Shown piece after piece: positions 55,616-64,000 of a DNA stretch of 64,000 nt. This DNA is from Methylotuvimicrobium alcaliphilum 20Z (GTDB lineage: Bacteria > Pseudomonadota > Gammaproteobacteria > Methylococcales > Methylomonadaceae): positions 434,001 through 498,000 of the forward strand of contig NC_016112.1 of the NCBI RefSeq assembly GCF_000968535.2, read 5' to 3'. Both the position numbers and the translations under genes were made by a program. How positions within the stretch are numbered: the first letter of the stretch is position 1; every line of letters starts with the position of its first letter. Under the pieces are notes generated by a model that worked only from the letters and a program-made list of their open reading frames with translations, searched no databases and was not told the DNA's origin.

Positions 55616-57931
55616 TCAGTTTCTCAACGGCTTGCCGGTTTTTAGCATGTGTTCGAGCCTTGCTGCAGTGCCGGGTTGCTTGACCAGGTGCAAAAAAGCT
55701 TGTCGTTCCAGGTTCAACATGTCTTGTTCGCTAAGCGGATCGAGGGAGTCGGTGTCTCCGCCGCTCAATACGAAAGCCAGTTGGCCGGCGATTTCCCGGT
55801 CGTAGGCGGTTGCTTTACCCGAGAGCGCTAAGTTGCGCACGGCTATGTCAAGCGCCGCGCGGGCCGATGCGCCCGGTAAATAATAAACATAAGGTTCCGG
55901 CGGCCGATAATCGGCGATCATCGCCAGGGCGCGCGCTTTTGCGTCGGCCAGCAGACGGTCCTTGTTCATTGTGATGCCGTCGTGTTCGGATAAATAGAGT
56001 AATTCCTTCGCCAGCAAGGCCGATTTGGACGTCTTGGCGAGCGCGATGGTCTCGAAGGCTTGCGAAATCGCCGGCATCGGTCCGCCCGGCCGGTTAGGCA
56101 AGCTAAGCCATCGGCGCAATAATTCCTTACAGCCGCCCCAGCCCGGCACCAGACCGACTCCGGTTTCGACGAGGCCGGTATACAGTTCGGCATGGGCTTG
56201 CACTGCATCGCAATGCAGCAGGATTTCGCAGCCGCCGCCCAGCGCTAAACCGGACGGCGCGCCGACGACCGGGAAAGGCGCGTATTTCAAGGCTTGATAA
56301 GTTTGTTGCCCGAGCTCGACGATTCGGGCGACGGTGTCCCAATCTTGCCGCAGCAATGCCGGGGCCAGCAGAGTTAGATTGGCCCCGGCCGAAAAATGCT
56401 CGGCTTCGTTATGGATGACCATGCCATCGAAATTGTCACGGACGACGCCGATACTTTGTTGTGTCAGGCTCAGGCTGTCCGGGTCCAAAGTATTCATTTT
56501 GCTATGAAATTCTAGGCAAACGATGCCGTCGCCGATGTCCCACAGACTGGCCGATGCATTTTTGAGCAAGGGCGCAGTACGCCGTTTGATGTCGCCGAGC
56601 GACAGCATGCCCTCGGGACGGTGGATCGGCCGATAGCGTCGCTCTTCGTTCTTACACTCCAGGAGGCCTTGCTTGTCGGTGCGATACAGGCTTTGCCGGT
56701 CCGCGAGCAGATAGGGAATCGGTTGGTGTTTTTCTTGAAGCCGCTCGACGAACCAGTCGACTCCGAGACGATCGAGTAGTTCGAACGGACCGTAACGCCA
56801 GTTGTAGCCGAGGCGCATCGCGGTATCGATCGCAAGCGGATCGTCGGCGATTTCCGGAATCAAGCTAGCCGCATAGCTTAGCGTGTCCGACCAGACTCGC
56901 CAGGCATAGCGATTGAGCGTTTCGCCGCCGGATAAAAATTTTTTCAAATCTTCGGGTCTGTGACTAACGCCGTCGATGCGAAATTTTTCACTGACACGAT
57001 AGTCGCCGGTTTGAAGGTCGACCGCTTCCTTGATTTTGGTGTCGGCATCGGGCTTGAGACGATAAAATCCGCCGAGTCCCTTGCGACCTGTGTAGCCTTT
57101 TTCGATCATGGCGCGTAGCAACGGCGGCACGGCGCCGATCGCACGCAAACGGTCCTTGGCCGGCAGGCTTTGCTTGAAGCCGCTCAGAACATGCGGCATC
57201 AAGTCCAGGCCGACCAGGTCCAGCAAGCCGAACACGCCGGTTTTCGGAATGCCGAACAGCGCCATCGCGGCATCGCATTCTTCGACGGTCAAGTTATTCG
57301 CGATCGCTTCAAGCAATGCCGTTTGTATCCAAAAAGTGCCGATCCGATTCGCGATGAAGCCCGGCGTGTCCTTGCAAGTGACGCAGCCTTTACCGAGGCG
57401 CAGGTCTGCGAACTTCGCGACCGCATCGAACAAATCGGGTGCAATGTCTACCGGCGCGATCAGTTCCAGTAGGCGCATGTAGCGCGGCGGATTGAAAAAG
57501 TGCGTGATCATGAAGCGCCGCTTGAAGCTTTCGGATTGTTGCAAGGTCAGCACCTTCAGCGGCAGTGTCGAGGTGTTCGACGATATCAGCGCATCGGATC
57601 GGCAAACCGCTTCCAGCTGTCGATAAAGGTTGCGTTTGATGTCAGGATCTTCGAGCACGGCTTCGACGATCCAATCGGCCTCGGCCAGTCGGCTTAAATC
57701 GTCCTCTATGTTGCCGGGCGAGATCAGCCGAACGTTGTTCGGGTGCATCAGCGGCGAGGGTTGGGCGGCAAGCATTTTGGCGATCGCTTGCTCGGCTATT
57801 TGATTACGGTTCGCTGCGTTATCCGGGACAATATCCAATAAGACGACCGGAATACCGGCATTGGCGATATGCGCGGCGATGCCCGCACCCATTACGCCGG
57901 CGCCGACGACTGCGGCTCGTTCGATGTTCAT
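55616..57931 (-). CDS. fadN: 3-hydroxyacyl-CoA dehydrogenase/enoyl-CoA hydratase (FadN-like order)
   Basis: This 771-residue protein has both middle activities of beta-oxidation. The NAD-binding dehydrogenase domain comes first (AAVVGAGVMGAGIAAHIANA), then the catalytic C-terminal dehydrogenase domains (ITHFFNPPRYMRLLE, RLGYNWRYGPFELLDRLG), and the enoyl-CoA hydratase/crotonase domain is last (LALGGGCEILLHCDAVQAHA and GLVPGWGGCKELL with catalytic glutamates). E. coli FadB has the opposite order; this one is like B. subtilis FadN. The ATG at 57931 is preferred over an upstream one at 57979. Its start overlaps the fadA stop by four bases. Confidence 0.93.
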   Translation of the reverse strand: MNIERAAVVGAGVMGAGIAAHIANAGIPVVLLDIVPDNAANRNQIAEQAIAKMLAAQPSPLMHPNNVRLISPGNIEDDLSRLAEADWIVEAVLEDPDIKRNLYRQLEAVCRSDALISSNTSTLPLKVLTLQQSESFKRRFMITHFFNPPRYMRLLELIAPVDIAPDLFDAVAKFADLRLGKGCVTCKDTPGFIANRIGTFWIQTALLEAIANNLTVEECDAAMALFGIPKTGVFGLLDLVGLDLMPHVLSGFKQSLPAKDRLRAIGAVPPLLRAMIEKGYTGRKGLGGFYRLKPDADTKIKEAVDLQTGDYRVSEKFRIDGVSHRPEDLKKFLSGGETLNRYAWRVWSDTLSYAASLIPEIADDPLAIDTAMRLGYNWRYGPFELLDRLGVDWFVERLQEKHQPIPYLLADRQSLYRTDKQGLLECKNEERRYRPIHRPEGMLSLGDIKRRTAPLLKNASASLWDIGDGIVCLEFHSKMNTLDPDSLSLTQQSIGVVRDNFDGMVIHNEAEHFSAGANLTLLAPALLRQDWDTVARIVELGQQTYQALKYAPFPVVGAPSGLALGGGCEILLHCDAVQAHAELYTGLVETGVGLVPGWGGCKELLRRWLSLPNRPGGPMPAISQAFETIALAKTSKSALLAKELLYLSEHDGITMNKDRLLADAKARALAMIADYRPPEPYVYYLPGASARAALDIAVRNLALSGKATAYDREIAGQLAFVLSGGDTDSLDPLSEQDMLNLERQAFLHLVKQPGTAARLEHMLKTGKPLRN

Positions 57932-59070
57932 GATGCTGCCTCCAGAATGGTTGCAATGCCTTGGCCGCCGCCGATGCACTGTGTAGCCAGCGCATAGCGC
58001 TTACGCTCCCGGTGCAGTAGGCTGGCCGCCTTGCCGGTGATGCGCGCGCCGGTCGCGCCGAGCGGGTGGCCTAGCGCGATCGCGCCGCCGTCCAGGTTGA
58101 GTTTTTCGATAGGGATAGGCAATTCTTGTAATACGGCCAAAGCCTGTGCGGCGAAGGCTTCGTTCAATTCGACCAGATCGATGTCTTCCAGTGTTAAACC
58201 TGCTCTCTGCAAGGCCTTGTGCGTCGCGGCAACCGGGCCGATACCCATGATTTCCGGCTGGCAGGCGGATACCGCGATCGATTTGATACGGGCCAGTTTC
58301 GGCAGTCCGTGCGCGTCGGCATAGGCTTCGCTGCATACCAATACCGCCGCGGCGCCGTCGGTCAGCGGCGACGACGTCGCGGCCGTGACGCTGCCGTTTT
58401 CCAGAAATGCCGGTTTGAGTCCGGCCAGACCTTCCGCAGTCGAATCGGGGCGCGGACAGCCGTCCTGATCGATGCGATCGCCTCGGTGCGTTAGAATAGG
58501 CACGATCTCATCGGCAAAGCCGCCGCTTTGTCGGGCGTGCTGCGTTTTGCGCTGGCTGGTCAACGCGAAATTTTCTTGATCCCGGCGGGCTATGGAATAG
58601 CGGCGCGCTAGGTTTTCGGCGGTCTCGCCCATGCTCATGTAGGCCTCCGGGTGATTTTTATAAAGCCCCGGGTGCGGCAAGGTATTGAATCCGCCCATCG
58701 GCACGCGGCTCATCGATTCGACGCCGGCGCAAATGAAAACTTCGCCGGCGTTCATTTGAATCGCGCCGGCCGCGATATGAATCGCTTGCATCGACGAGCC
58801 GCAGAAACGGTTCACGGTCATGCCCGCGACTGAAATCGGCAATTCCGCCAGATGCACGACGAGGCGCGCGAGATTGAGGCCTTGCTCGCCTTCCGGAAAG
58901 GCGCAGCCGAGAATCAAGTCTTCGATGGCGTTCGGATCGACGCCGCACTTGTCGATCAGGGCCTTGACCACTTGCGCGGCCAAGTCGTCGGGTCTGACGT
59001 GGGCTAACTCGCCTTTGCCCGCCGGCGTGAACGGCGATCTGGCATATCCTGCGATGACTACATTATTCAT
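57928..59070 (-). CDS. fadA: 3-ketoacyl-CoA/acetyl-CoA thiolase
   Basis: Thiolase cleaves 3-ketoacyl-CoA in the last step of each beta-oxidation cycle. The 380-residue protein has the catalytic cysteine in TVNRFCGSSMQAIHIAAGAI (about residue 86), the histidine in DGGAIALGHPLGATGARI and the second cysteine in YALATQCIGGGQGIA. The ATG at 59070 (MNNVVIAGYARSPFTPAGKG) is chosen instead of the open frame to 59166. It overlaps both neighbours by four bases, so the three genes upstream of fadE form one tight operon. Confidence 0.95.
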   Translation of the reverse strand: MNNVVIAGYARSPFTPAGKGELAHVRPDDLAAQVVKALIDKCGVDPNAIEDLILGCAFPEGEQGLNLARLVVHLAELPISVAGMTVNRFCGSSMQAIHIAAGAIQMNAGEVFICAGVESMSRVPMGGFNTLPHPGLYKNHPEAYMSMGETAENLARRYSIARRDQENFALTSQRKTQHARQSGGFADEIVPILTHRGDRIDQDGCPRPDSTAEGLAGLKPAFLENGSVTAATSSPLTDGAAAVLVCSEAYADAHGLPKLARIKSIAVSACQPEIMGIGPVAATHKALQRAGLTLEDIDLVELNEAFAAQALAVLQELPIPIEKLNLDGGAIALGHPLGATGARITGKAASLLHRERKRYALATQCIGGGQGIATILEAAS

Positions 59071-61406
59071 GATGCTGTCTCCTCTTCGGGAATGGCTTGC
59101 GTTATGGGGCGGCTGGTGTCCTCGGTTTGTTGCAGCGAGCTTAAAAAATCGTCGATCACCGACCAAGTCTCGCCGATGTTTTCCATCAGAATGCCGTGCC
59201 GGTCGGCATCGATCGAATGTAAATATTTTCTTGCCGCGCCTAATTTGGCGAATACGGCTTCGGCGCTTTCCGGCGCGACGATTGGGTCCCGGTTGGCATA
59301 GAGTAATAAAGTCGGCGTTACGATACCGGGCAGTAATTCGTCAAGATGCTGAATCAGTCTGCGTAATTCGAATAGCGCCCGGATCGGCGTATTGCAGTAA
59401 TTGATGTCGGGATGTTCCGGCGTGTTGTCGATGAACGGCTTGACGCCCTCGAAAGAAGACAGCCAGCGTACCAGGCTATTGGTGTTGTGCAGTAAAGACA
59501 CCAGCATAAAAGACGGATTCAAGAATTTGACAGGCACTGAAACCGCGACAACACCGGCGATTTCGGGACGGTTTTCCGCCGCGAGCTTGAGCGCCAAAGC
59601 GCCGCCGGTCGAAAAGCCGATCAAGACGATTTTTCCGCAGTGCGCTTTGAGGATAGTAAAGCCTTTGAGCACGCTGTCGAACCATTGCTCATAACTCAAA
59701 TCTCTCAAGGCATTGGGTGACGTGCCGTGGCCCTTCAAGCGAATCCCAAGCACCGTGAAGCCTTGGTGCGCCAGCTTGCGGCCGTAATCGCGAAGTTCCG
59801 CGGGGCTGGCCAACAGACCGTGTATCAACAGAATACCGATGCCGTTGGTTCGGGCCGGTTTCATCAAGAATGGAGACGGGTCGGCTATGGCGCTTTCGTG
59901 TTGCTTGATCGCGCCGTTTTGCAGCGTGCTGTAGGTCTGCTGTTCGTAGGCCAGCGCGATCAGTTCGTCGTCGAAATGCCAGGCCGCCAGTTGTTCGGGA
60001 GAGATCTTGGCATAGGCTTTGTCGGCGGCCGAAAGCGTATCGCGCACGGTGCTAAGCGGCGCCGCTTCGTTATTGTAGACCGCGATCGGATTTTCCAGAC
60101 GGATTTGGTCGAAGTCGTGGTCCTCGCACAATTTCGGCAAGAAATGGTAGCATTCATCTTGTTCGGCAATCAGTTGAGCTTCCTTGGCGATGCATATGAA
60201 GTGCTCGAAGCGGTCGTTGACGCAATGGATAAGATCGCTGTAATCATCCGGATTCAACAGACTTCGATGTAAATGAATGTCGGGCTTTTTTTGCAGGTTT
60301 TTTATTGCGATATAAAGTACGGTATAAAATCGGCATTTTTCGATATGCTTGAGCCCTGCGCCGATGTTGCTCATGATCAGCGTCGAGGCCAGATGGCTGA
60401 GGTTCACCGTAACATTGGCATAGATCGCTTTCATGTATTGATTGCGCGAACAGCTTGCATTTTTGACGAATAGATATCCGAGCAGGCGTTCTTTCCAAGT
60501 TCTCGGCGCGCTTGTCAAGTTGAACGCATCGTCCGGATCGCGTATGTCCGGCGCCGTTTTGTCCATGACCCAATGCGTGCGCCAATCCCAGACGCAACAA
60601 GGATTGACCGGCTCGCCCATGCGGATGTCCATGTCGGTGTCCTTGAGCAAGATATTGCCTTCGATCAAGAGTTCTTCGGTTTGCCGAAGACTCATCGTGT
60701 CCGAAAACAATTCGACGCTTTTGAACAATAGGTTTTCGGAGTTGCGAATCGGATAAAATGTGATGTTGGCCGGTACGATCAAGGTCGGTTTTAAGGCGGC
60801 CGCCATTAATTGATCCAAGCTGTCGAATTCGAGCAGGGACTGCCAGTGCAGCAAGCGCTCTTTGTCTTTTGTTTTGAAGGCATGGCGAATCGCCGACTTC
60901 AATGCTTCTACCCCTTGTCCTAACACGGCAGGACCGGTGTGATGCTTACGTCGAAGTCCGGTCATGCGCGAATAAATACTGTATTCGCCTTTTTTGTCGA
61001 TGACGCGCCGGTCCTTGACCATGCCGCCTTCGGGGAAAATAATGACTTTACGCCCGCGCAGGATTTGGCTGGCCAAGATAGCGAACAATCGGGGATGGTC
61101 GTGCGGAAATACGCCGACATGCTTCAAATAATTCGACAGTACATTGTCTTCCTTGAAGAATTCGCCCGACGCGATCGAGCAGCTGTAAGCGCCGGTTTGT
61201 TCGAAAAATAGAAATTGAGGAATGAAGGTTTCGAAGCGGGAAAAATGGTTGAACAGGAAAATATCGCCTTGCAATACCTGGTTGTCGGCGAACAGTTCGA
61301 ATTTGACGCTCAATAAGTTTTTGACGGCTCTGAACAACTTGACCGAGCGAATATAGAGCGCGGTGTCGATGTCGTGCCAGTTTTCGGGGTAATCGGCATA
61401 CTTCAT
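59067..61406 (-). CDS. Fusion of PlsC-type acyltransferase and alpha/beta hydrolase
   Basis: The 779-residue protein has an N-terminal PlsC-like acyltransferase domain (NHFSRFETF at about residue 53, IIFPEGGMVKDRR at about 123), a middle region with no clear motif, and a C-terminal alpha/beta hydrolase with GILLIHGLLASPAELRDYG and nucleophile elbow GFSTGGAL (serine at about 597), an acidic residue in YANRDPIVAP and histidine in DADRHGILMEN. The His-X4-Asp box is His-X4-Glu here, a variant. The likely role is to handle fatty acyl groups, perhaps releasing free fatty acids and re-esterifying them, at the head of the beta-oxidation operon. This is inference from the domains and place. There is no signal peptide. 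Confidence 0.85.
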   Translation of the reverse strand: MKYADYPENWHDIDTALYIRSVKLFRAVKNLLSVKFELFADNQVLQGDIFLFNHFSRFETFIPQFLFFEQTGAYSCSIASGEFFKEDNVLSNYLKHVGVFPHDHPRLFAILASQILRGRKVIIFPEGGMVKDRRVIDKKGEYSIYSRMTGLRRKHHTGPAVLGQGVEALKSAIRHAFKTKDKERLLHWQSLLEFDSLDQLMAAALKPTLIVPANITFYPIRNSENLLFKSVELFSDTMSLRQTEELLIEGNILLKDTDMDIRMGEPVNPCCVWDWRTHWVMDKTAPDIRDPDDAFNLTSAPRTWKERLLGYLFVKNASCSRNQYMKAIYANVTVNLSHLASTLIMSNIGAGLKHIEKCRFYTVLYIAIKNLQKKPDIHLHRSLLNPDDYSDLIHCVNDRFEHFICIAKEAQLIAEQDECYHFLPKLCEDHDFDQIRLENPIAVYNNEAAPLSTVRDTLSAADKAYAKISPEQLAAWHFDDELIALAYEQQTYSTLQNGAIKQHESAIADPSPFLMKPARTNGIGILLIHGLLASPAELRDYGRKLAHQGFTVLGIRLKGHGTSPNALRDLSYEQWFDSVLKGFTILKAHCGKIVLIGFSTGGALALKLAAENRPEIAGVVAVSVPVKFLNPSFMLVSLLHNTNSLVRWLSSFEGVKPFIDNTPEHPDINYCNTPIRALFELRRLIQHLDELLPGIVTPTLLLYANRDPIVAPESAEAVFAKLGAARKYLHSIDADRHGILMENIGETWSVIDDFLSSLQQTEDTSRPITQAIPEEETAS

Positions 61407-61541
61407 GGTGCGGTGACTCCCTGGCGTCTTTCGAGAGACGCCGTTTGAGGTCTTGCATAAAACCGGTCGAACCGATCGATGTCGAATGGTAGCTTTATTT
61501 AAAGACTTTCTACTTTTGCATCGGTTCCCTAAGATTGAACG

Positions 61542-61771
61542 TATACTTTTCGCACTTCAAATTTCGGCAGTGCCTTAGGATGCACCGGGGTGCTCGGCCC
61601 CTCACCTAACGCTAGGTGAGGGGCTGGCATAGAGCCTACAGGGACGAATTTACCCAGCACCTAAATAAGCCATGATTTTGAATCATTGCCAAAGACCTAT
61701 GGAATTTAGGTGCTGGGTTCACGGCGTTCTTTGACGGGCACCCCGGTGCCGTATTTTGATCTCCGATGAGT
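61542..61771 (+). repeat. Family A palindromic repeat, copy 11, with internal module
   Basis: It begins TATACTTTTCGCACTTCAAA and ends near TTTTGATCTCCGATGAGTA. It has both the CTCACCTAACGCTAGGTGAG stem also seen in copy 1 and the module variant with CATGATTTTGAATCATTGCC also seen in copy 7. Confidence 0.88.
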
Positions 61772-61773
61772 AA

Positions 61774-61860
61774 TATGCCTATCGTAGATCAAAATACGGG
61801 GCTGGGTGATTGCGTTCTTATAGGCTCTTGCCAGCAACTATGCCGGCAAAGTATTTAGCA
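61774..61860 (-). repeat. Family A repeat, second partial copy in tandem
   Basis: ATGCCTATCGTAGATCAAAA, then CGGGGCTGGGTGATT and TATAGGCTCTTGCCAGCA, is a shortened inverted neighbour of copy 11. Confidence 0.7.
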
Positions 61861-61902
61861 AAATATGTACAAAATAACTTCTATCATTTGTAGCTGTTCT
61901 TT

Positions 61903-62406
61903 ATGAACCGGAGCATGCAAGAAAAAATCGAGCTCGAACATGAGGCGGCCAAGCTGTTCATGCGGCTTTACGAACAAAAAACAGGCATTCCAATGCGGCA
62001 TATTTGGCATAACGAGCCGAAAAAGCCGGATGTATCGTGTTACCTAGGTGATCGGCGCTTGGATTTGGAAATTGCGCATTTGTACGGTAGTGAAGAAGAA
62101 GCCCAACTGATTTTGGGGCGCAAAGTCAGTATCCGGACGCTAGAGGCGCTGCATCGCTTGATTACCGTTCCGGTCGGCGATCGTTTGTTGAATGCGTTGA
62201 ATGCGATTTTAGCCAGCAAGGCCGAAAAGTCCTATCACAGCGACCGGGTTTGGCTGGTTTTGCGTAACGCCAATCCGCTTTGGAGCCGTGAAGAACTGGA
62301 AGATAATTTGCACCGGGTAACGCTACCCGAGTCTCATCCGTTCGAGCAGATTTGGGTCGTCGGAGACATGGAAGGAAAGTCCGGTATTTTGCGGCTGTTT
62401 CCTTGA
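61903..62406 (+). CDS. Unknown protein, possible nuclease-like fold
   Basis: I do not recognise this 167-residue protein. It has no signal peptide or membrane segment. It contains EPKKPDVSCYLGDRRLDLEI followed by AHLYGSEEEAQLILGRKV. A Pro-Asp before a short strand and a Asp/Glu-X-Glu-X-Ala pattern recall the core of PD-(D/E)XK nucleases, but the lysine is not in place, so this is a hint only. The end, FEQIWVVGDMEGKSGILRLF, looks like a terminal beta strand pair. It stands alone between two repeat clusters. Confidence 0.5.
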   Translation: MNRSMQEKIELEHEAAKLFMRLYEQKTGIPMRHIWHNEPKKPDVSCYLGDRRLDLEIAHLYGSEEEAQLILGRKVSIRTLEALHRLITVPVGDRLLNALNAILASKAEKSYHSDRVWLVLRNANPLWSREELEDNLHRVTLPESHPFEQIWVVGDMEGKSGILRLFP

Positions 62407-62449
62407 GCTATCCTGGTTCTCACGCTCCTTCCGTCGCGACGCATAAACT

Positions 62450-62565
62450 GTAGGGTACGCTGCGCGTACCTTCATGCCGTTAAGCACCGAATCCCGCCCT
62501 GGATCACACCATTGAGGCTTGAATTAACAATGGTGGGATGCCATGGTACGCGCAGCGTACCCTAC
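62450..62565. repeat. Family G palindromic repeat
   Basis: The arms GGGTACGCTGCGCGTACC and GGTACGCGCAGCGTACCC are perfect inverted repeats about 80 bases apart, each also largely self-complementary. The inside has ACACCATTGA and TCAATGGTG-type inverted text. Only one copy is found in this window. The gap 62407-63255 holds G, D and E elements and no gene. Confidence 0.8.
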
Positions 62566-62678
62566 TGGCTGATACCCTCGGGGGCCCGGATGCCCTGTGG
62601 GAGCGATCCCCTGATCGCGATTTCGAGGTCGAGACGGTTGGATAACAATAAATGGTATCGAGGCCGCAAAAACTAAAA

Positions 62679-63093
62679 TATGCTGTTACCCAAGCTCCAG
62701 CTTGGGTAACCTGTTCAGGAAGCTCTAGCTTCCCGAAAATCAAGAAAAATCCTGATTAGCAAGGTTCTTCAGCTAAAGCCCAAAAAACCAGCATATCCCT
62801 AGCAGGATGGGGTTTGCAGCCCCGTCCTAAACGTTTTGACTTTGGCCGAAGTTAGCCGAAATGTTTAGGGCAAACCGAAACGTTGGGGACGGGTTAAATA
62901 ACCCGCCCCGCAGAAGTGGCTACGACTGGCCACTGCTCGGACAATTGGCTTCAGCAAGCTGAAGTATCTTGCTAATCAGGAGAAAGATTGAACGAGCGAG
63001 TCGGGGGGATTGAGAGTGTGCGGAGCTTGTGTCGGTCTCAGGAAGCTGGAGCTTCCGGGGTGTCTTTCCCAAGCTGGAGCTTGGGAAAGAGCG
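62679..63093 (-). repeat. Family D repeat, copy 3, split by a family E element
   Basis: The two parts are 62679-62750 and 62981-63093, inverted relative to copy 2. The interruption is in the intact text ATCAAGAAAGATTGAACGAG. Stems CCCAAGCTCCAGCTTGGG and TTTCCCAAGCTGGAGCTTGG are kept. Confidence 0.87.
62751..62980 (+). repeat. Family E repeat, complete uninterrupted copy
   Basis: The 230-bp element has perfect 13-bp arms CCTGATTAGCAAG and CTTGCTAATCAGG. Internal stems are the CCCCGTCC-type stem and GACGGGTTAAATAACCCG. It shows the intact state of the copy at 48537-48910. Confidence 0.9.
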
Positions 63094-63242
63094 AAGTTTC
63101 TTCAGCTAAAGCCCAAAAACCAGCATATCCCTAGCAGGACGGGGTTGCAACCCCGTCCTAAGCGTTTTGACTTTGGCCGAAGTTAGCCGAAATGTTTAGG
63201 GCAATCCGAAACGTTGGGGACGGGTTAAATAACCCGCCCCGC
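63094..63242 (+). repeat. Family E repeat, fragment downstream of pilU
   Basis: AAGTTTCTTCAGCTAAAGCC to GGGTTAAATAACCCGCCCCG, lacking both arms. The final stem could act as an end of the pilU transcript, but no U-run is present on that strand. Confidence 0.82.
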
Positions 63243-63255
63243 GCGGAAAAAAGGT

Positions 63256-64000
63256 TTAGCTTTGCTCTTCTTCTTCTTCTTCTTCCTCCTGATCCTTTTC
63301 AATCGCCTCGAGCGAGAATCTTGAAGTCAAGCCGCCAGTCGATTTAGCGACCGCTTCGGTCGCCGATCCCTTGCCTTCGCTGAGGTTGATTTTCAATTTC
63401 AAGTTATTCGGCGAGTCGGAGTTTTGCAAGGCTTCTTCGAGTGAAATTTTGCCTTCCTTGAAAAGTTTGAGCAAATGGCTGTCGAAGGTTTGCATGCCGA
63501 TGTTTTCGGATTTTTCCATCGCTTCCTTGATCGTATGAATTTCGCCTTTATGAATCAAGTCTTTGACCAATTGCGTCCCCAGCAAAATTTCGATCGCCGC
63601 GACCCGTTTTCCGTCCACGGTAGGAACAAGTCTTTGCGAAACAAAGGCCTTCAAATTCAGCGATAGATCCAGCAATAATTGGTTACGCCGCTCTTCCGGG
63701 AAGAAATTGATGATACGGTCCAGGGCCTGATTGGCGTTGTTGGCGTGCAGCGTCGACAAGCATAAATGCCCGGTTTCGGCGAAGGCGAGTGCATGTTCCA
63801 TCGTTTCTTGAGAGCGGATTTCGCCGATCAGAATCACGTCCGGTGCCTGGCGTAGCGTATTTTTCAACGCGTCCTCGTAACTGAGCGTATCGACGCCGAC
63901 TTCGCGTTGATTGACCAGGCAGCGTTTGTGCGGATGAAGATATTCGATCGGGTCTTCGATCGTGATGATGTGCCCCGACGAATTGCTGTTGCGGTGATCG
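63256..64000 (-). CDS. pilU: Type IV pilus retraction-type ATPase PilU (3' part)
   Basis: The gene continues beyond the window. The visible 248 residues start in the IITIEDPIEYLHPHKRCLVN region (Asp box, upstream of Walker B), then NQREVGVDTLSYEDALKNTL, the Walker B-like RQAPDVILIGEIRSQETMEH, and the His box TGHLCLSTLHANNANQALD. The Walker A lies outside. The PHKRCLVNQREVG text and the C-terminal domain point to PilU rather than PilT. The C terminus has an acidic run of eight glutamates encoded by a GAA/GAG tract (63262-63287), unusual for the family. It acts at the inner membrane as an ATPase partner of PilT in twitching motility. Confidence 0.92.
   Translation of the reverse strand, partial: DHRNSNSSGHIITIEDPIEYLHPHKRCLVNQREVGVDTLSYEDALKNTLRQAPDVILIGEIRSQETMEHALAFAETGHLCLSTLHANNANQALDRIINFFPEERRNQLLLDLSLNLKAFVSQRLVPTVDGKRVAAIEILLGTQLVKDLIHKGEIHTIKEAMEKSENIGMQTFDSHLLKLFKEGKISLEEALQNSDSPNNLKLKINLSEGKGSATEAVAKSTGGLTSRFSLEAIEKDQEEEEEEEEQS

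Noticed and set aside
55297..55683. Open frame with basic, Ser/Arg-rich product between fadE and fadB
   Set aside because: It follows a family B element and the same peptide text occurs at 37771-38097; it is translation of a repeat.

Overview
The window looks like a chromosomal segment of a gammaproteobacterium of moderate GC content. The evidence is conserved gene order: rnfABCDGE-nth, the divergent envC/yibQ and rhodanese-secB-gpsA blocks, dtd, trhP, pilU, rraA and ispH. The dense interspersed repeats, the bufferin-type peptide cluster and the copper proteins would fit a Methylococcales methanotroph, but that is inference. No methane monooxygenase, rRNA or tRNA gene is visible.

Layout. 1-6.9 kb: heptamer tandem repeat, ispH, rraA, a soluble double-Cache sensor protein, trhP, a small membrane protein and dtd. 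6.9-10.6 kb: secreted nuclease, a helicase-like gene remnant, a TumA/TumE-type toxin-antitoxin pair, and bufA-bufB-bufC, predicted to make a secreted copper-handling modified peptide. 11.1-16.9 kb: the Rnf electron-transport complex followed by nth. 17.4-27.6 kb: SulP-carbonic anhydrase fusion, gmd-fcl for GDP-L-fucose, secA and glgP. 28.1-38.1 kb: trmL, an intact IS1182-family element, arsR-rhodanese-secB-gpsA on the minus strand facing away from envC, ctpA and yibQ, then a transposase remnant. 38.2-48.5 kb: a DUF2236/latex-clearing-type oxygenase, a hybrid histidine kinase and a diguanylate cyclase split by a MITE, a divergent GAPDH paralogue, a RibD-C reductase and small proteins. 49.6-52.4 kb: a two-domain multicopper oxidase with a cupredoxin/beta-propeller partner. 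53.0-61.4 kb: a beta-oxidation operon headed by an acyltransferase-hydrolase fusion. 61.9-64 kb: an unknown protein, a repeat cluster and the 3' part of pilU.

The most distinctive trait is the intergenic DNA. At least seven families of short non-coding palindromic elements (called A to G here) fill most gaps. Several can be shown to be mobile: family C has terminal inverted repeats and perfect 8-bp target duplications at both copies, family E interrupts D, F interrupts E, and the IS interrupts D with a 6-bp duplication. A 65-bp palindromic module occurs inside both A and B, which also share a central core. The biologically most interesting genes are the buf cluster, the multicopper oxidase pair, the persulfide-type arsR-rhodanese unit and the fad operon.
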